From: Mycoplasmopsis arginini
GTDB taxonomy: Bacteria; Bacillota_I; Bacilli_A; Mycoplasmatales; Metamycoplasmataceae
Direction of reading: 5' to 3'
Assembly: GCF_900660725.1 (NCBI RefSeq)
Contig: NZ_LR215044.1
Location: forward strand, 648,141 to 712,140
DNA length: 64,000 nt
Part shown: in pieces, positions 26,409 to 38,283 of the stretch
Layout: every line of letters starts with the position of its first letter
How positions within the stretch are numbered: position 1 is the first letter of the stretch
Notes under the pieces: generated by a model
The model's database searches: none
Seen by the model: the letters and a program-made list of their open reading frames with translations, nothing else
What the model was told of the DNA's origin: nothing
Position numbers and translations under genes: made by a program

Positions 26409-26438
26409 AAAATTACGACCCAAAATGGCCGTAATTTT
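26409..26438 (+). terminator. Intrinsic terminator after ftsH
   Basis: Stem AAAATTACG / CGTAATTTT (9 bp, 12-nt loop) running into T-rich sequence. Confidence 0.75.
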
Positions 26439-26577
26439 TAATTACAGTTTTTGCACTTAATTGCTAAATATAGTTATATTTACTTATTAAATTATTAATA
26501 AATATTATAATTAAAAAGGATTTAAGTAATAAATCAAGTAATTTAACTAAAAAAACAAAATAAGGAAAGATTATTAT

Positions 26578-27900
26578 ATGAAAAAAATTTATAAAACTTT
26601 ATTACCATTAGGTGCTATTGCATCAATTACTATTGTTCCAATTAGTGCGCTTTCATGTGCTCAAACCGAAAAACAATTATTTGAAGCTGAAATTAAATCA
26701 GTTCAAGATATTATTAAATCAACTTCAAATGGATTTACAGCATCAACCAAAGTTAAACTATCTAAAGCAGTTTTAACTGCACAACAAGCTTTAGCAGCAG
26801 CTCAAAACGATCAAGAAATTAAAAAAGCTAAAGAAGCTTTTATTAATGAAGTTGCCGCAATTAAACTTTCAGACGGAAAACCTGACCCTCAACCTCAACC
26901 AAACCCACAACCAAACCCACAACCAAATCCTGGAACTTCTTCAAAAGAAGATCAAGTTGTAAAAGCACTTTCAAATATTTTTACAATTGTGGAAAGTCAA
27001 AAGGATACTTATGGACAAAAATTATTACAAAAACAAGTTTCATTATGATATGACAGAGTTGGTAAAAAATTAGTTGTTACAGATAAAGGAAAAACACCAA
27101 ATTGAAAAGGTGACAAGACAAATCTTTTTGATATTAAATCAACCGCAAATTTAAATGGCACTCAACTTGTTAATGTTACAAAACCAACATACACGAACAA
27201 AAACAACCAAGTAGCATTATCTTCGCAATTAGACTATGATATTAAAGTAAAAAGTCAAACTGATGCTGAAAATGACACTAAAACTGTTGTTTATGAAGTT
27301 ATTATTAAATATAAAACTGCAACATTTAGTAACACCGGAAATCACGCTATTTCTAAAGAACAAAATAAATCAGTTGTTGAAATAACAGTTACCGTTTCTA
27401 AGTCAACTCAAATCGACGAAGGATCTACATCAGGTAATACAGAAAACCCTGATGCAGATGTACAAGAAATTAATGCCTGAGCTGAAACAACTAAAAATAA
27501 ATTTAAAGTTAATACAGGAATTGATAAAGAAGCATTTAAAAAAGGGTTAAAAGAAAAAAGCATTGATTTATACTTTAGTTACAAAACATTTAAGGTAGCT
27601 AAGGTTGCTAAAGGTGGACACCCTAACTGAAAAACATTACAAGACAATGATTTTATTTTAGTGCCAGTAAATGATTTTGAATGACAACCTGGCGGAAAAC
27701 AATATCAATTAGCTCACCCAACAAATTCAACATATAAAAAAGGTAAATTCACTAATATTAACACTCAATTAGATTACGAAGTTAAAGAAGAAAGTGGAAA
27801 ATTTATATTAGTTCTAAAATATAAAGGAGCACAATACATTAAAGGTCAAGCTCCAAAAATTGGTACACAAGAAATTACTTGAGAATTAGAAATCGCTTAA
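26578..27900 (+). CDS. Surface lipoprotein with a Pro-Gln-Asn repeat linker
   Basis: The 440-residue product has a lipoprotein signal: MKKIYK, a hydrophobic core, and the lipobox ALSC with Cys27. It is followed by an alanine/lysine-rich helical region to about residue 100, then a Pro-Gln-Pro-Asn repeat at residues 102-119 encoded by near-identical 12-bp units. The remainder contains two related-looking modules, each with a KTPNWK or HPNWK element followed by a QLDYDIKVK or QLDYEVKEE strand, suggesting an internal duplication. No enzyme motif is visible. It is presumably displayed on the membrane. AAGGAAAG precedes the ATG, and strong terminators lie on both sides. The function is unknown. Confidence 0.88.
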
Positions 27901-27910
27901 AAATAAAAAG

Positions 27911-27940
27911 AAAAATAGTGGAGGTGAATCCACTATTTTT
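27911..27940. terminator. Strong bidirectional intrinsic terminator
   Basis: A perfect 12-bp stem AAAAATAGTGGA / TCCACTATTTTT with a 6-nt loop lies between the convergent lipoprotein and DUF402 genes. Confidence 0.85.
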
Positions 27941-27952
27941 AATTCCTAAAAA

Positions 27953-28567
27953 TTAAATATCACCAGAATTTATTAACATTTTTTTAATATCATTAATTAA
28001 TTTTTTAGAAAAAACACCTCTTTTTAATCTGCTTTGTTCTTCTAAAAAATCTAATTCATTATAAATACGATAAATCAATTTTAATGGATAATTTAGCTTT
28101 GTTATTGACTCTTTAAAATCGTGTCAATCAATAACGTTAAACTTGTTATCGTTATAGCATTTAATATCTAGATCAAAATCAATATATTTTATAATTTCAT
28201 CTTCAATAAAAAAAGGGCTTGCCAAGTTAACATAAATATGATTTTGTCCATTTTCATTCAATGTAATCGAAGCATTATAAAATCTGTTTTTAGCAAAGAA
28301 AAATAAAATTGGTTTTGATACAACTCAATTTATTGATGTTTCTTGAACTTTGGTTTTCATTAATAAAACAACAACAAAATCATCAAGATTAGCGACAATT
28401 TTACATCCTTCATATTGACGATATAATGTACCATCATATTTAAAAGCTTGAATTGTTGTTAACTGTCCCATTTGATACAGTTTTCTCGGTTTTCTTTCTT
28501 CAGGTTTTTCCTGATCATCTTGTTGTATTAAATCATGAAAACTTCTAATGTCTTTATTAGAATTCAT
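27953..28567 (-). CDS. DUF402 family protein, possible nucleoside di/triphosphatase
   Basis: The 204-residue soluble protein has the DUF402/Ntdp pattern: IQAFKYDGTLYRQYEG near the start of the barrel, then HIYVNLASPFFIEDEIIKYIDFDLDIKCY, where the conserved Asp/Glu metal ligands sit, then FNVIDWHDF and NYPLKLIYRIYNELD. Characterised members (staphylococcal Ntdp) hydrolyse nucleoside di- and triphosphates; whether this protein does so is inference. A charged ~35-residue N-terminal extension (DDQEKPEERKPRK) is extra. It is convergent with the lipoprotein and divergent from trmB. Confidence 0.8.
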
Positions 28568-28695
28568 GTTTCCTCATTCTTATTAAAATATATATGTTAT
28601 AAAAAAACTATTAAATAGTAATTTATCAATTTAAATTATAAACAAAAACATGCAAAAAAGAAGTATTTTAAAAAAATTAAAATCATATTTTTGGA

Positions 28696-28701
28696 TACAA
28701 T
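28696..28701 (+). promoter_or_regulatory. -10 box giving a leaderless trmB mRNA
   Basis: TACAAT lies 7 nt before the ATG at 28709, with no Shine-Dalgarno between them. Confidence 0.5.
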
Positions 28702-28708
28702 TTAAATT

Positions 28709-29317
28709 ATGAGATTAAGACATAATAAAAATGCAATTATTTTGCTTGAAGACAGTGAATTTTATATTAATAATTTTCCTTATGAATTAAAAGAAAATAC
28801 AGTTCTGGAAATCGGTATGGGTAAAGGTAAAATGTTGTCTGAACTTGCTTTTTTGCATCCGGAAATTAACTATATTGGGATGGAAAAATATTCTACTCCA
28901 GCTTTATCAGCTCTAAAGAAAATAGAAAAAAATTCTTTAAAAAATATGAAAATAATTGTTAAAGACGCAATTGATTTGGATAAATATTTTTTAGGAAAGG
29001 TTAAAAGAATATGATTAACTTTTTCGGATCCTTGGCCTAAAAAAAGACACTTTAAAAGAAGGTTAGTTTATAAAACTTTTTTAGAGCAATACAAAAGAAT
29101 TTTGGCTAAAGACGGAATGGTATATTTCAAAACCGACAATCAAGGACTGTATATGTTTGCTTTAGAACAATTAGAAGAATTTAAAGGAGCAAATATTATT
29201 TATCAAACAACTGATTTACATAATTGCAATTTCGAAATTGAAAATTGTTTGACTGATTATGAACAAAAATTTAAAAACGAAGGTAAAAATATATATTTTA
29301 TAGCTTTCAAATTTTAA
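28709..29317 (+). CDS. trmB: tRNA (guanine-N7)-methyltransferase
   Basis: TrmB methylates G46 in the variable loop of tRNAs using S-adenosylmethionine. The 202-residue product shows the SAM motif VLEIGMGKGKML near residues 32-43, NYIGMEKYSTPAL, the family signature FSDPWPKKRHFKRR near 108-121, and FKTDNQGLY. The ends are standard. One TGA Trp sits just before the FSDPWPKK block. It has no ribosome site and a -10 box 7 nt before the ATG. A terminator overlaps its stop, so it is monocistronic. Confidence 0.96.
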
Positions 29318-29335
29318 ACACAGCGTGCTGTGTTT
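29316..29335 (+). terminator. Intrinsic terminator after trmB
   Basis: Stem AAACACAG / CTGTGTTT with tetraloop CGTG followed by TTATTTTA. Confidence 0.75.
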
Positions 29336-29360
29336 TTATTTTACTTTGTCTTCTTTTTGG

Positions 29361-29366
29361 TATAAT
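29361..29366 (+). promoter_or_regulatory. gyrA promoter -10 box (extended type)
   Basis: TGGTATAAT supplies an extended -10 ending 39 bp before the gyrA ATG. No clear -35 stands out. The start site would fall within the palindrome at 29367-29392. Confidence 0.6.
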
Positions 29367-29392
29367 TAATATATTACTTTTGTAATATATTA
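29367..29392. promoter_or_regulatory. Perfect palindrome in the gyrA leader
   Basis: TAATATATTAC and GTAATATATTA (11 bp each, 4-nt loop TTTT) lie between the -10 box and the ribosome site TAGGAGGA. It could be a repressor operator, an RNA hairpin next to the ribosome site, or a supercoiling-sensitive cruciform. Confidence 0.6.
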
Positions 29393-29405
29393 TAGGAGGA
29401 CATTT

Positions 29406-32153
29406 ATGCTAATTGACGATGATAAAGAACTAAAACCAGAATTAGAAGACAAACCGGAAGATAAAAATGAACAAATAGAAGATTTTTATATTGTTAACGA
29501 CGAAATTCAAAGAGTTTTTGATGAAGAAGCCAAGGAAGAAATAGTTGACGACGAAGATGAAGAATATATTCCACAAGATAAAGAAGGTTATACTGTTCAA
29601 AGTCAAATTTTAGATAGCGAAGAAAATGGATTAAAACCTGCTGATTTAGCAACAGTTATGAAAAACTCATTTTTAGAATATGCAATGAGCGTTATTGTTG
29701 CTCGTGCTTTACCAGATGCTAGAGATGGATTAAAACCTGTCCATAGAAGAATTCTATACGGTATGAGTGAACTTGGTATGTTTCATAATGTTCAACATAA
29801 AAAATCAGCGCGTATCGTTGGGGATGTATTAGGTAAGTACCACCCACATGGTGATAGTTCTGTTTATGAAGCTATGGTTAGAATGGCTCAAGACTTTTCT
29901 TTACGTTATCCTTTAATTGATGGTCATGGTAACTTTGGTTCTATTGATGGAGACTCTGCTGCTGCTATGCGTTATACTGAAGCGAGAATGTCTAAAATTG
30001 CTGGAGCAATGGTAGATGGTATCAAAAAGAACACAGTTGATTTTATTGATAACTATGATGGTACTGAAAAAGAACCTGTTGTCTTGCCTTCAAGATTTCC
30101 TAACCTATTAGTTTCAGGATCTTATGGAATTGCCGTTGGTATGGCAACAAGTATTCCTCCTCATAATTTAGGCGAAGTTATTGATGGTGTTTGCGCTTTA
30201 GCAAAAAACCCAGACATTACAATCGCAGAATTAATGCAATATATTCAAGGGCCAGATTTTCCAACTGGCGGAATCATTTTTGATAAGGAAGGATTAATCA
30301 GAGCTTATGAGACTGGAGTTGGCCGTGTAACTATTCGTTCAAAAGCGACAATTCAAGAATTAAGCAATGGTAAATCTAAAATTTTAATTACTGAAATTCC
30401 TTATGGAAAAAATAAGTCTTCTTTAATTGAAAGCATTAGTCATTTAATTAAAGATAAGAAAATTGAAGGTGTTTCAGACTTTAGAGATGAATCAAACCGT
30501 GACGGAATTAGAATTGTTATTGAAATTAAGAAAAACTATGTTCCTGAAGTTATATTAAATAAACTATTTAAATTAACAGAATTCCAAACTAGATTTTCAT
30601 TTAACATGGTTGCTCTAGTTAATAACGAGCCCCAAAAGTTAAATCTTAAATCAGCTTTAGAAGTTTATTTACAACACCAAATAAATGTTGTAACAAGAAG
30701 ATTACAATTTGATTTAGAAAAAGATTTAGCAAGAGCACACATTTTAGAAGGATTAAAAATTTGTGTTGAAAATATAGACCGTGTTATTGCTATTATCAAA
30801 CAATCTAAAACTGATGCAGAAGCACAAAAGAAACTTAGTGATGAGTTTAATTTAACAGAAATTCAAACTAAAGCCGTAGTTGATATGAGATTAGGAAGAT
30901 TAACCGGCTTGGCTATTGAAAAAATGAACGAAGAATTAAATCAACTTCACGAAAGAATTGCTGAGTATAGAAGAATACTTGGCGATAAAAATGCTTTAAT
31001 CGATTTAATTGTTAAAGAGTTACAAGAACTAAAAGAAGCATATGGTGATAAACGTAAATCAGAAATTAATTGAGAAGAAGCTTCTGATATCAATAATGAA
31101 GACTTGATACCTAGAAAAGATGTTGTTATTACAGTTACAACTAACGGTTATTTAAAACGTCTTGACTTAGATGAATATAAAGAACAAGGACGTGGAGGTG
31201 TTGGAGTTTCAACAGCTAAAACATACCAAGATGATGATATTCAAGATATATTGGTAGCAAACACCCATACTGACTTATTAATTTTTACTACTGATGCAAG
31301 AGTATATCGTGTTAGAGGATATGAAGTTCCAATTGGGACAAAACAATCCAAAGGTGTTCCAATTGTTAATATTATCGGTTCACTTGGCAAAGATGAAAAG
31401 GTTGTAAAAATACTAAGTGTTGATGATAGTGATTATGAAAAAGAAAAATTCTTAATTACTGCAACAAAAAAAGGTATTATTAAAAAATCAAGTTTATCTC
31501 TATATAAATTAATTAATAAAAATGGTAAATTAGCATTTGGATTAAAAGAAGGCGATACATTAGTTGATGCTTTAGTTGCAACAGATAGTGAAGAAATTTA
31601 CATTGCAGCAAATAACTCAAAAATGTGTAGATTTGATATTGCAGATATTAATTCAATGGGAAGAATTGCAGCTGGTGTTATTGGTATTAAACTTTCTGAT
31701 AATGAAAAAGTTGTATCAGTTTCAACATCTTCTGAAGGAAAATATATTTTTAGTTTAGGCGCTAATGGTTTTGGTAAATTAAGTCCTGTTGATACCTTTA
31801 GAAAAACAAGAAGAAACTCGAAAGGTGTTTTAGCCTTGAATGAAGATAAGGCTGGCGAATTAGCTTACTCTGCAGCTGTTAAAGGAACTGAAGATATTAT
31901 CGTTATTACTGACGAAGGTGTTTCAATAAGATTTTCATTAAAACAAGTAAGCATTACCGGAAGAAATACAAAAGGCGTAAAACTGATTAATCTAAAGAAA
32001 AGAAATTCATCAATTGTTGGTGTAGCTAAAATAGTTAATGAAACTGAAGAAGAATCACAAGAACGTGAATTAACTGAAAATGAATTAAAAGAAGTTACAC
32101 AAGATATAGATCTAGATTTAGTAAATCAAAATTTAGACCAAAATGAAGAATAA
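29406..32153 (+). CDS. gyrA: DNA gyrase subunit A
   Basis: GyrA is the DNA-breaking subunit of gyrase, which adds negative supercoils with GyrB. The catalytic Tyr is in AAAMRYTEA (Tyr190, equivalent to E. coli Tyr122). The quinolone region reads [11 protein letters not shown] with Ser151 and Glu155 at the E. coli 83 and 87 positions. QGRGGVG at about residue 595 is the GyrA-box, and HRRILYGM also favours GyrA over ParC. The 915 residues include an N-terminal extension of about 68, highly acidic ([11 protein letters not shown]), and an acidic C-terminal tail. Only one TGA Trp was noticed (31070). The gene is monocistronic, with a palindromic leader and its own terminator. Confidence 0.96.
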
Positions 32154-32255
32154 TTTACTCATTTAAAAATTTTTATCATTAAAAATAATATAATATAAGT
32201 GTATTTAAAAAGAAGCACTAGATGTTGCTATATATTAAATACGCATAGTTGCTTA

Positions 32256-32278
32256 AAAAAAGCCCAATCTGGGCTTTT
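32256..32278 (+). terminator. Intrinsic terminator after gyrA
   Basis: Stem AAAAAGCCC / GGGCTTTT with a 5-nt loop, about 100 bp after the gyrA stop. Confidence 0.75.
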
Positions 32279-32313
32279 ATTTTTTAAAATTTTTCTTAAA
32301 ATAAGGTTTGTGT

Positions 32314-32401
32314 TATAATTTTTGGCATAAAATGAAACAAAATAAATTGCAAATTTTAAACAAAATAAATTAAGGATAAGAGGCCACATTTTTTGTGGCC
32401 T
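32314..32401 (+). promoter_or_regulatory. Promoter followed by an internal terminator hairpin (possible attenuated leader)
   Basis: An extended -10 TGTTATAAT (box 32314-32319) is followed by a 12-codon frame at 32332-32373 (MKQNKLQILNKIN). Then comes a perfect stem AGGCCACA / TGTGGCCT (32381-32401) running into T5, just before the lipoprotein gene at 32430. The hairpin would stop transcription unless read through, so the gene may be attenuated or very weakly expressed. It could instead end a short RNA. Confidence 0.55.
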
Positions 32402-32429
32402 TTTTCTTTTAAAATTGAAAGGAAATTAA

Positions 32430-34424
32430 ACGTCTAAAAGCAAAAAATTTTTACTATCTCTTACTTTAATAGCACCAACAATGGTTATTCCTATGTTATC
32501 TATTTCTTGCAACAACAAAGTAAATCAAGAAGATACAACCAAAGCTAAAACGCTATTAGAAAATGAAATTAAATTAATTGAAGAATTATTTAATGCAAAT
32601 AAAAACTCTTTAGCTTTTACTAAAGTGCAAGCAAAAACTTATGAAGTTGCTATTAGTAATGCTAAAAAAATATTGGCAAATTCAACTAAGTCAATTGAAA
32701 TTGAAGCCATTACCGTTTTAATTACAAAAGCAAAAGAAGAAATGAAAGCTAATATTACTGCTCTTTATTCAAAAACTGATCAAGAATTATTAATATTAGC
32801 TGAAGAATACTTAACTTTTAGTTATCCAAATATTTCAGAAACAAAATTAGCAGATGCTGATGTAGAAAAAATTGCTTATACCTTACCAAAAGAATTTGAG
32901 TTTAGTAAATATAAAGCAGTAAAAAATGAAGAAACATCAGATATTACAATTATTTATAAACTTCAAAAAATTGGTTCAGATTTTGGACATACTAAAAACC
33001 AATCATTTACTTTAAAAGGTTGAGCTAAGTCAGAAGCTGATATTCAAAAAGAAAATCAAGAAAAAGAACAACTAAATCAAAATCTAACTTCTTTAAAAGT
33101 AAGATTCTTAAATGAAAAAGCTTACCAACATGTTAACACTAATTTAACAATTAATAACTTTGAAGATAAACCAAATTTTGTTGTTGATGAATACAATAAA
33201 GATTTATATAATTTTGAACTTTCAAATCTTGTTAAAGAAAGTGAAAATACATTTAAAATTGATGTTTTATTAACTTCAAAAACTAATGAAGAAATTAGTA
33301 AGAAAGCAACAATCTTAATTGATAAAGAAAGATACTCAAAAGAAAATTCAATTAATCCTCATAATCTAACAGAACAAGAACAAATTGCATACTTAAATGC
33401 TCAATTTGAAGAATTATATATTTATCCTTTTTATTCAAAAGATAAAACTTTCTTACAAAGAGAAGATTACGCTAAATTGACTGATAAATCATATTGATTA
33501 ACAAAGAAAAATAATCAATTACATTATTTATTTAAAGAAGTAAGGTCTGAAGAAGAAACTAGAAAAGTTATTGTAGAAGTGTCTTTTGACAATTGATTAG
33601 AAAGTCCAAAAACTTCAAGAGAAATTATAATTGATTTATCTAAACTTGGTGTTGATGAATTAAATAAAATTAGAAAAGAAAAAGGTCAAGACCCTGTTGA
33701 AGATTATGAGGCTCCAAGTGCAACAATAGACGAAGTAAAATATAGCAAAGTTGAACTTGTTGATTTTCAGGATACGACAGAAGATGAACACTTAACAGAA
33801 GTGGCTGGATATAGATATATTCATGATAAAGCTTTAAAAAATCTAAAATCAAAACCGCTTTTATTATTAAACAAGGAAGTTGAAGACTTAATTAAATCTG
33901 AGGGAGAAAACTTTGTTAGAGCACAACATTTTGTATTTAACAGAGAAACACTCAAGAGAGATTCTGAGCTATTTTTCTATAACTATACAAAAACATTTGT
34001 TGATATTCAAAACGTATTAATCTTTTCAAAACCAGTATTTGAAGGTGAAAAACTAAAATCTATTAAAATTACATTTGGAAGTTTATCAGATATTATTAAT
34101 AGGGATTATTCTAAATTAAGTTCAACAAGATTAAAAATTGATACAACAAAATACGGTGAGGCAGATCTTAAAAAACTTGAATTAACTGAAGAAATTAAAG
34201 TCAAGGGTTTTGATAGAAAATTAACATATAATGGTAAATATACTAAAGCAGATTTTAAACTTGAAAATCTAGTATATACAACAAAAGTTCCTGAAGGTTA
34301 TACAATGATAAAACCAACTGAATTTACAGTAAATAAAAATGAAACAAAAATTTCTGTTGTTGTTAGATATCAAAAAGACGGTATTGAATCATACGCTTTT
34401 GTTACTGAATTCCCCGTGAAATAA
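32430..34424 (+). CDS. Lipoprotein whose expected start codon is ACG
   Basis: The frame is open from a TAA at 32427 to 34424 (664 codons). Right after it come ACG TCT AAA AGC AAA AAA, a hydrophobic run (FLLSLTLIAPTMVIPML) and the lipobox SISC: a complete lipoprotein signal except that position 1 is ACG. GAAAGGAAA sits 6 nt before that ACG. The first in-frame ATG (32481) would leave only nine residues before the Cys and no signal peptide. So either ACG initiates weakly or a recent ATG-to-ACG mutation has silenced the gene. The rest is intact, helical near the N-terminus and beta-rich later (e.g. FDRKLTYNGKYTKADF), with no recognised domain. An unusual leader hairpin lies just upstream. Confidence 0.75.
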
Positions 34425-34432
34425 TTAATATA

Positions 34433-34463
34433 AAAAACTGGCTAAATTACAAGGCCAGTTTTT
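34433..34463. terminator. Bidirectional intrinsic terminator
   Basis: Stem AAAAACTGGC / GCCAGTTTTT with an 11-nt loop between convergent genes. Confidence 0.8.
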
Positions 34464-35340
34464 AATATACACTTATTTTTTTAGAAGTATAATTAATCTT
34501 ATTTTTAATAATTCTAATAATTGGATAAATTGAAAAAATTAAAAATGTGTAAATTGGAATTTCAATTAAGCTTTTAAAAATAATGGGAACCATAAAAAAG
34601 AAATAATACTCATTATATTTTCATGTTCCACTTCTGAAACGATTATGATAATTTATATAAGCAAAAGGACCTCATAACCATCTTGTAATTACTATAATTG
34701 CAAATACAGTAATAAAAATATTAAATAAAAGGTAGGAAGAATATTTAGTTTTTATACTTTTGGTTTTAATATATAAAGTAAGAAAAATAATTGAAAGTAT
34801 TCAGGTTAAACTTATTCCAAATGTTGATATCCCAATAACAGCTTGAAGTGAATATTTTTTCTTTCTTTTAATTGAGGTTTCACTTAGTGGAAGCGAGTTG
34901 TATTCTCTGGCTAAAATCACGATAAAAATAATTGTAATAATAGCTAAAAATATAAAGCCAATAATTCATGTTTTTTTATCGCTGCCTTTAGTTAAACTAT
35001 TAATAAAAAACCCAGATAGAAATGCTATTAAAACAGGTATAAGAGCGTATTCTGGCATTCATGTAGATATCCCAAAAATGACTTGGTTAAGTGTATCACA
35101 TAAGATTCCAATGATAGCACCTTTTCAAGGTCCAAGAGCAAGTCCAAAAACAATAAAGACTGCATAAGTAATCGATATATTAAAAGCTCCAACAAAAACA
35201 AATCTTTCGAATAAAGCCATAATCATATATAAAGAAAGCAATAATCCAAATAAAGCAATTTCAAAAATTGAAAGACGATATGTTTTTGTCTTAATTGTTC
35301 TTCTTATGTTTCGTAATCAATTTATAAAAAATGTATTAAT
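34462..35340 (-). CDS. ECF-transporter substrate-binding (S) component-like membrane protein
   Basis: The ~292-residue polytopic protein has six or seven hydrophobic helices. The stretch ISITYAVFIVFGLALGPWKG and GILCDTLNQVIFG near residues 65-105 match the pattern of vitamin-type S components (folate/riboflavin group), which bind a vitamin and pair with the EcfT/EcfA energising module. The substrate is not determinable. A second long soluble loop (NSLPLSETSIKRKKKYS) lies mid-protein. The start is uncertain: the frame has no ATG, GTG or TTG at its 5' end, and AAGGGGG precedes an in-frame ATT at 35340. The first in-frame ATG falls after the first ~40 codons. Confidence 0.65.
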
Positions 35341-35408
35341 TACCCCCTTTTTTGCAGTTAATACAATTACAATTATAGCAAATAAAACTGATTATAGAAT
35401 ACAAACAA

Positions 35409-35432
35409 AAAAACAGGCCAAAACCTGTTTTT
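35409..35432 (-). terminator. Intrinsic terminator of the M17 aminopeptidase pair
   Basis: Stem AAAAACAGG / CCTGTTTTT with a 6-nt loop just after the stop of the second aminopeptidase; T run on the minus strand. Confidence 0.75.
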
Positions 35433-35440
35433 AAGTTAAA

Positions 35441-36817
<1,377 letters not shown>

Positions 36818-36837
36818 AGTATTTCTCCTTACTTTCT

Positions 36838-38208
36838 TTATTTTTGTTTTTCGGCTAATTCAACTAATGTAGAAACTAAAATACCTAAACCTGTGTTATT
36901 TGCATCTGCAGTTCCTGCAACATCACAATGAATGAAATCAACTTTGTTAGCAAATTCATTTAAGAACATTGCTGCTGAGTTTGAATCTGCTTTTGAAGAA
37001 TTATTGTAGTTATTTAAATCAGCAACTAATGATGTTTTATTTGTTTTATGAAAGTCTTCATGCATTGGAAGTCTTCAAACTTTTTCATGTGCTACTTGAG
37101 CTGCTTCACTGAATATGTTTCATCTTTCATCATTTGTAGCATAGATTCCTGAGTATGTTTTACCTAACGCTCTTAACATAGCTCCGGTTAATGTAGCAAC
37201 ATCAACAATTAGAGAAGCATTTAATTTCTTAGCAGCATAGAAAATACCATCAGCTAATACTAAACGACCTTCAGCATCAGTATCTGTAATTTCAACTGTT
37301 TTACCGCTCATTGATTTAACAACTGATTCAGGAACTGTACCATGTGTATCAATAGCATTATCGGTTAACATCATAATCGCAGCTACGTTTGCTTTAATTC
37401 CTAATTGAGCGATTGCTTTAACAGCGTAAGCAACGATAGCTGAACCCGACATGTCAAATTTCATACCTTCCATATGGTATCCTTTAGTGTTATAACCACC
37501 GGTATCAAAGGTAATTCCTTTACCAACATAAACAAATTTTTCTTTGCTTTTTGGATTTCCATTATATTCAACAATAACAACACGTGGTTGATATGAAGAA
37601 CCAGCATTAACTGCTAGTAATAATCCCATTCCTAATTTTTCAATTTCTGGTTTGTTTAATACTTTAACAGTTAAACCTTCAATGTTTGCGAAGTCTTTTT
37701 TAATTTCACGTGCTATTCATTCACTTGTTGCGATGTTTGGAGGTGTAATTTGTAAGTCACGAGTTTTTGTAACGTTTTCTGAAATTAAAATCAATTTCTT
37801 AACAAACTTTAGATAACTTTTATCTTCTAAAAATAGTGATAATTCAATTTTATTTTCTTTAGATTTTTTATCTTCTTTTTTTGCTGAGAATAATTTAGCA
37901 TCAAAGAAAGCCATTCTTGTAACAAAAGCTCTTAAAACTTCTTCGGTTGTTAAAAATGGTAATTCTGCAAATGAAGCAATATCAATTTGATAGTTTCTTC
38001 TTTTTAAATTAATAATATGGTCGACAATTTTTAAAAAACCATAATAATCTTTTACTTCTTTTGAAACGTAAATGTAAGCAACATTTTTATCAAAGTTTTC
38101 TGTTACATACTTATGAGTAGTTGCAACACATGAACAAAATTCTTGTCCTTCGTAAGCAACTTTTAATAACATATTATTATTACGTTTTGTTTCATAATTT
38201 GATATCAT
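36838..38208 (-). CDS. pepA: M17 leucyl aminopeptidase, proximal copy
   Basis: This is the first of two tandem M17 aminopeptidases (456 residues). The catalytic blocks are [34 protein letters not shown] and TLTGAMLRALG. Metal ligands and the catalytic Arg are kept, but FDSGG is FDTGG and NTDAEGR is DTDAEGR, unlike the distal copy and most family members. The changes lie next to the metal site and may alter specificity (inference). The N-terminal domain is divergent. AAGGAGA precedes the ATG. A terminator separates it from ung upstream. Confidence 0.93.
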
Positions 38209-38230
38209 AAAGTCTCCTTCTAAATAAAAA

Positions 38231-38251
38231 AATACTATTTTTAATAGTATT
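38231..38251 (-). terminator. Intrinsic terminator after ung
   Basis: Stem AATACTATT / AATAGTATT with a 3-nt loop and a T run on the minus strand, between ung and the first M17 gene. Confidence 0.65.
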
Positions 38252-38283
38252 CTTAAATTATAAACATTTTTATTTTAATTATG

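Noticed and set aside
34898..35167. 89-codon plus-strand frame
   Set aside because: It lies antisense to the S-component-like gene, whose minus-strand product has proper membrane helices.
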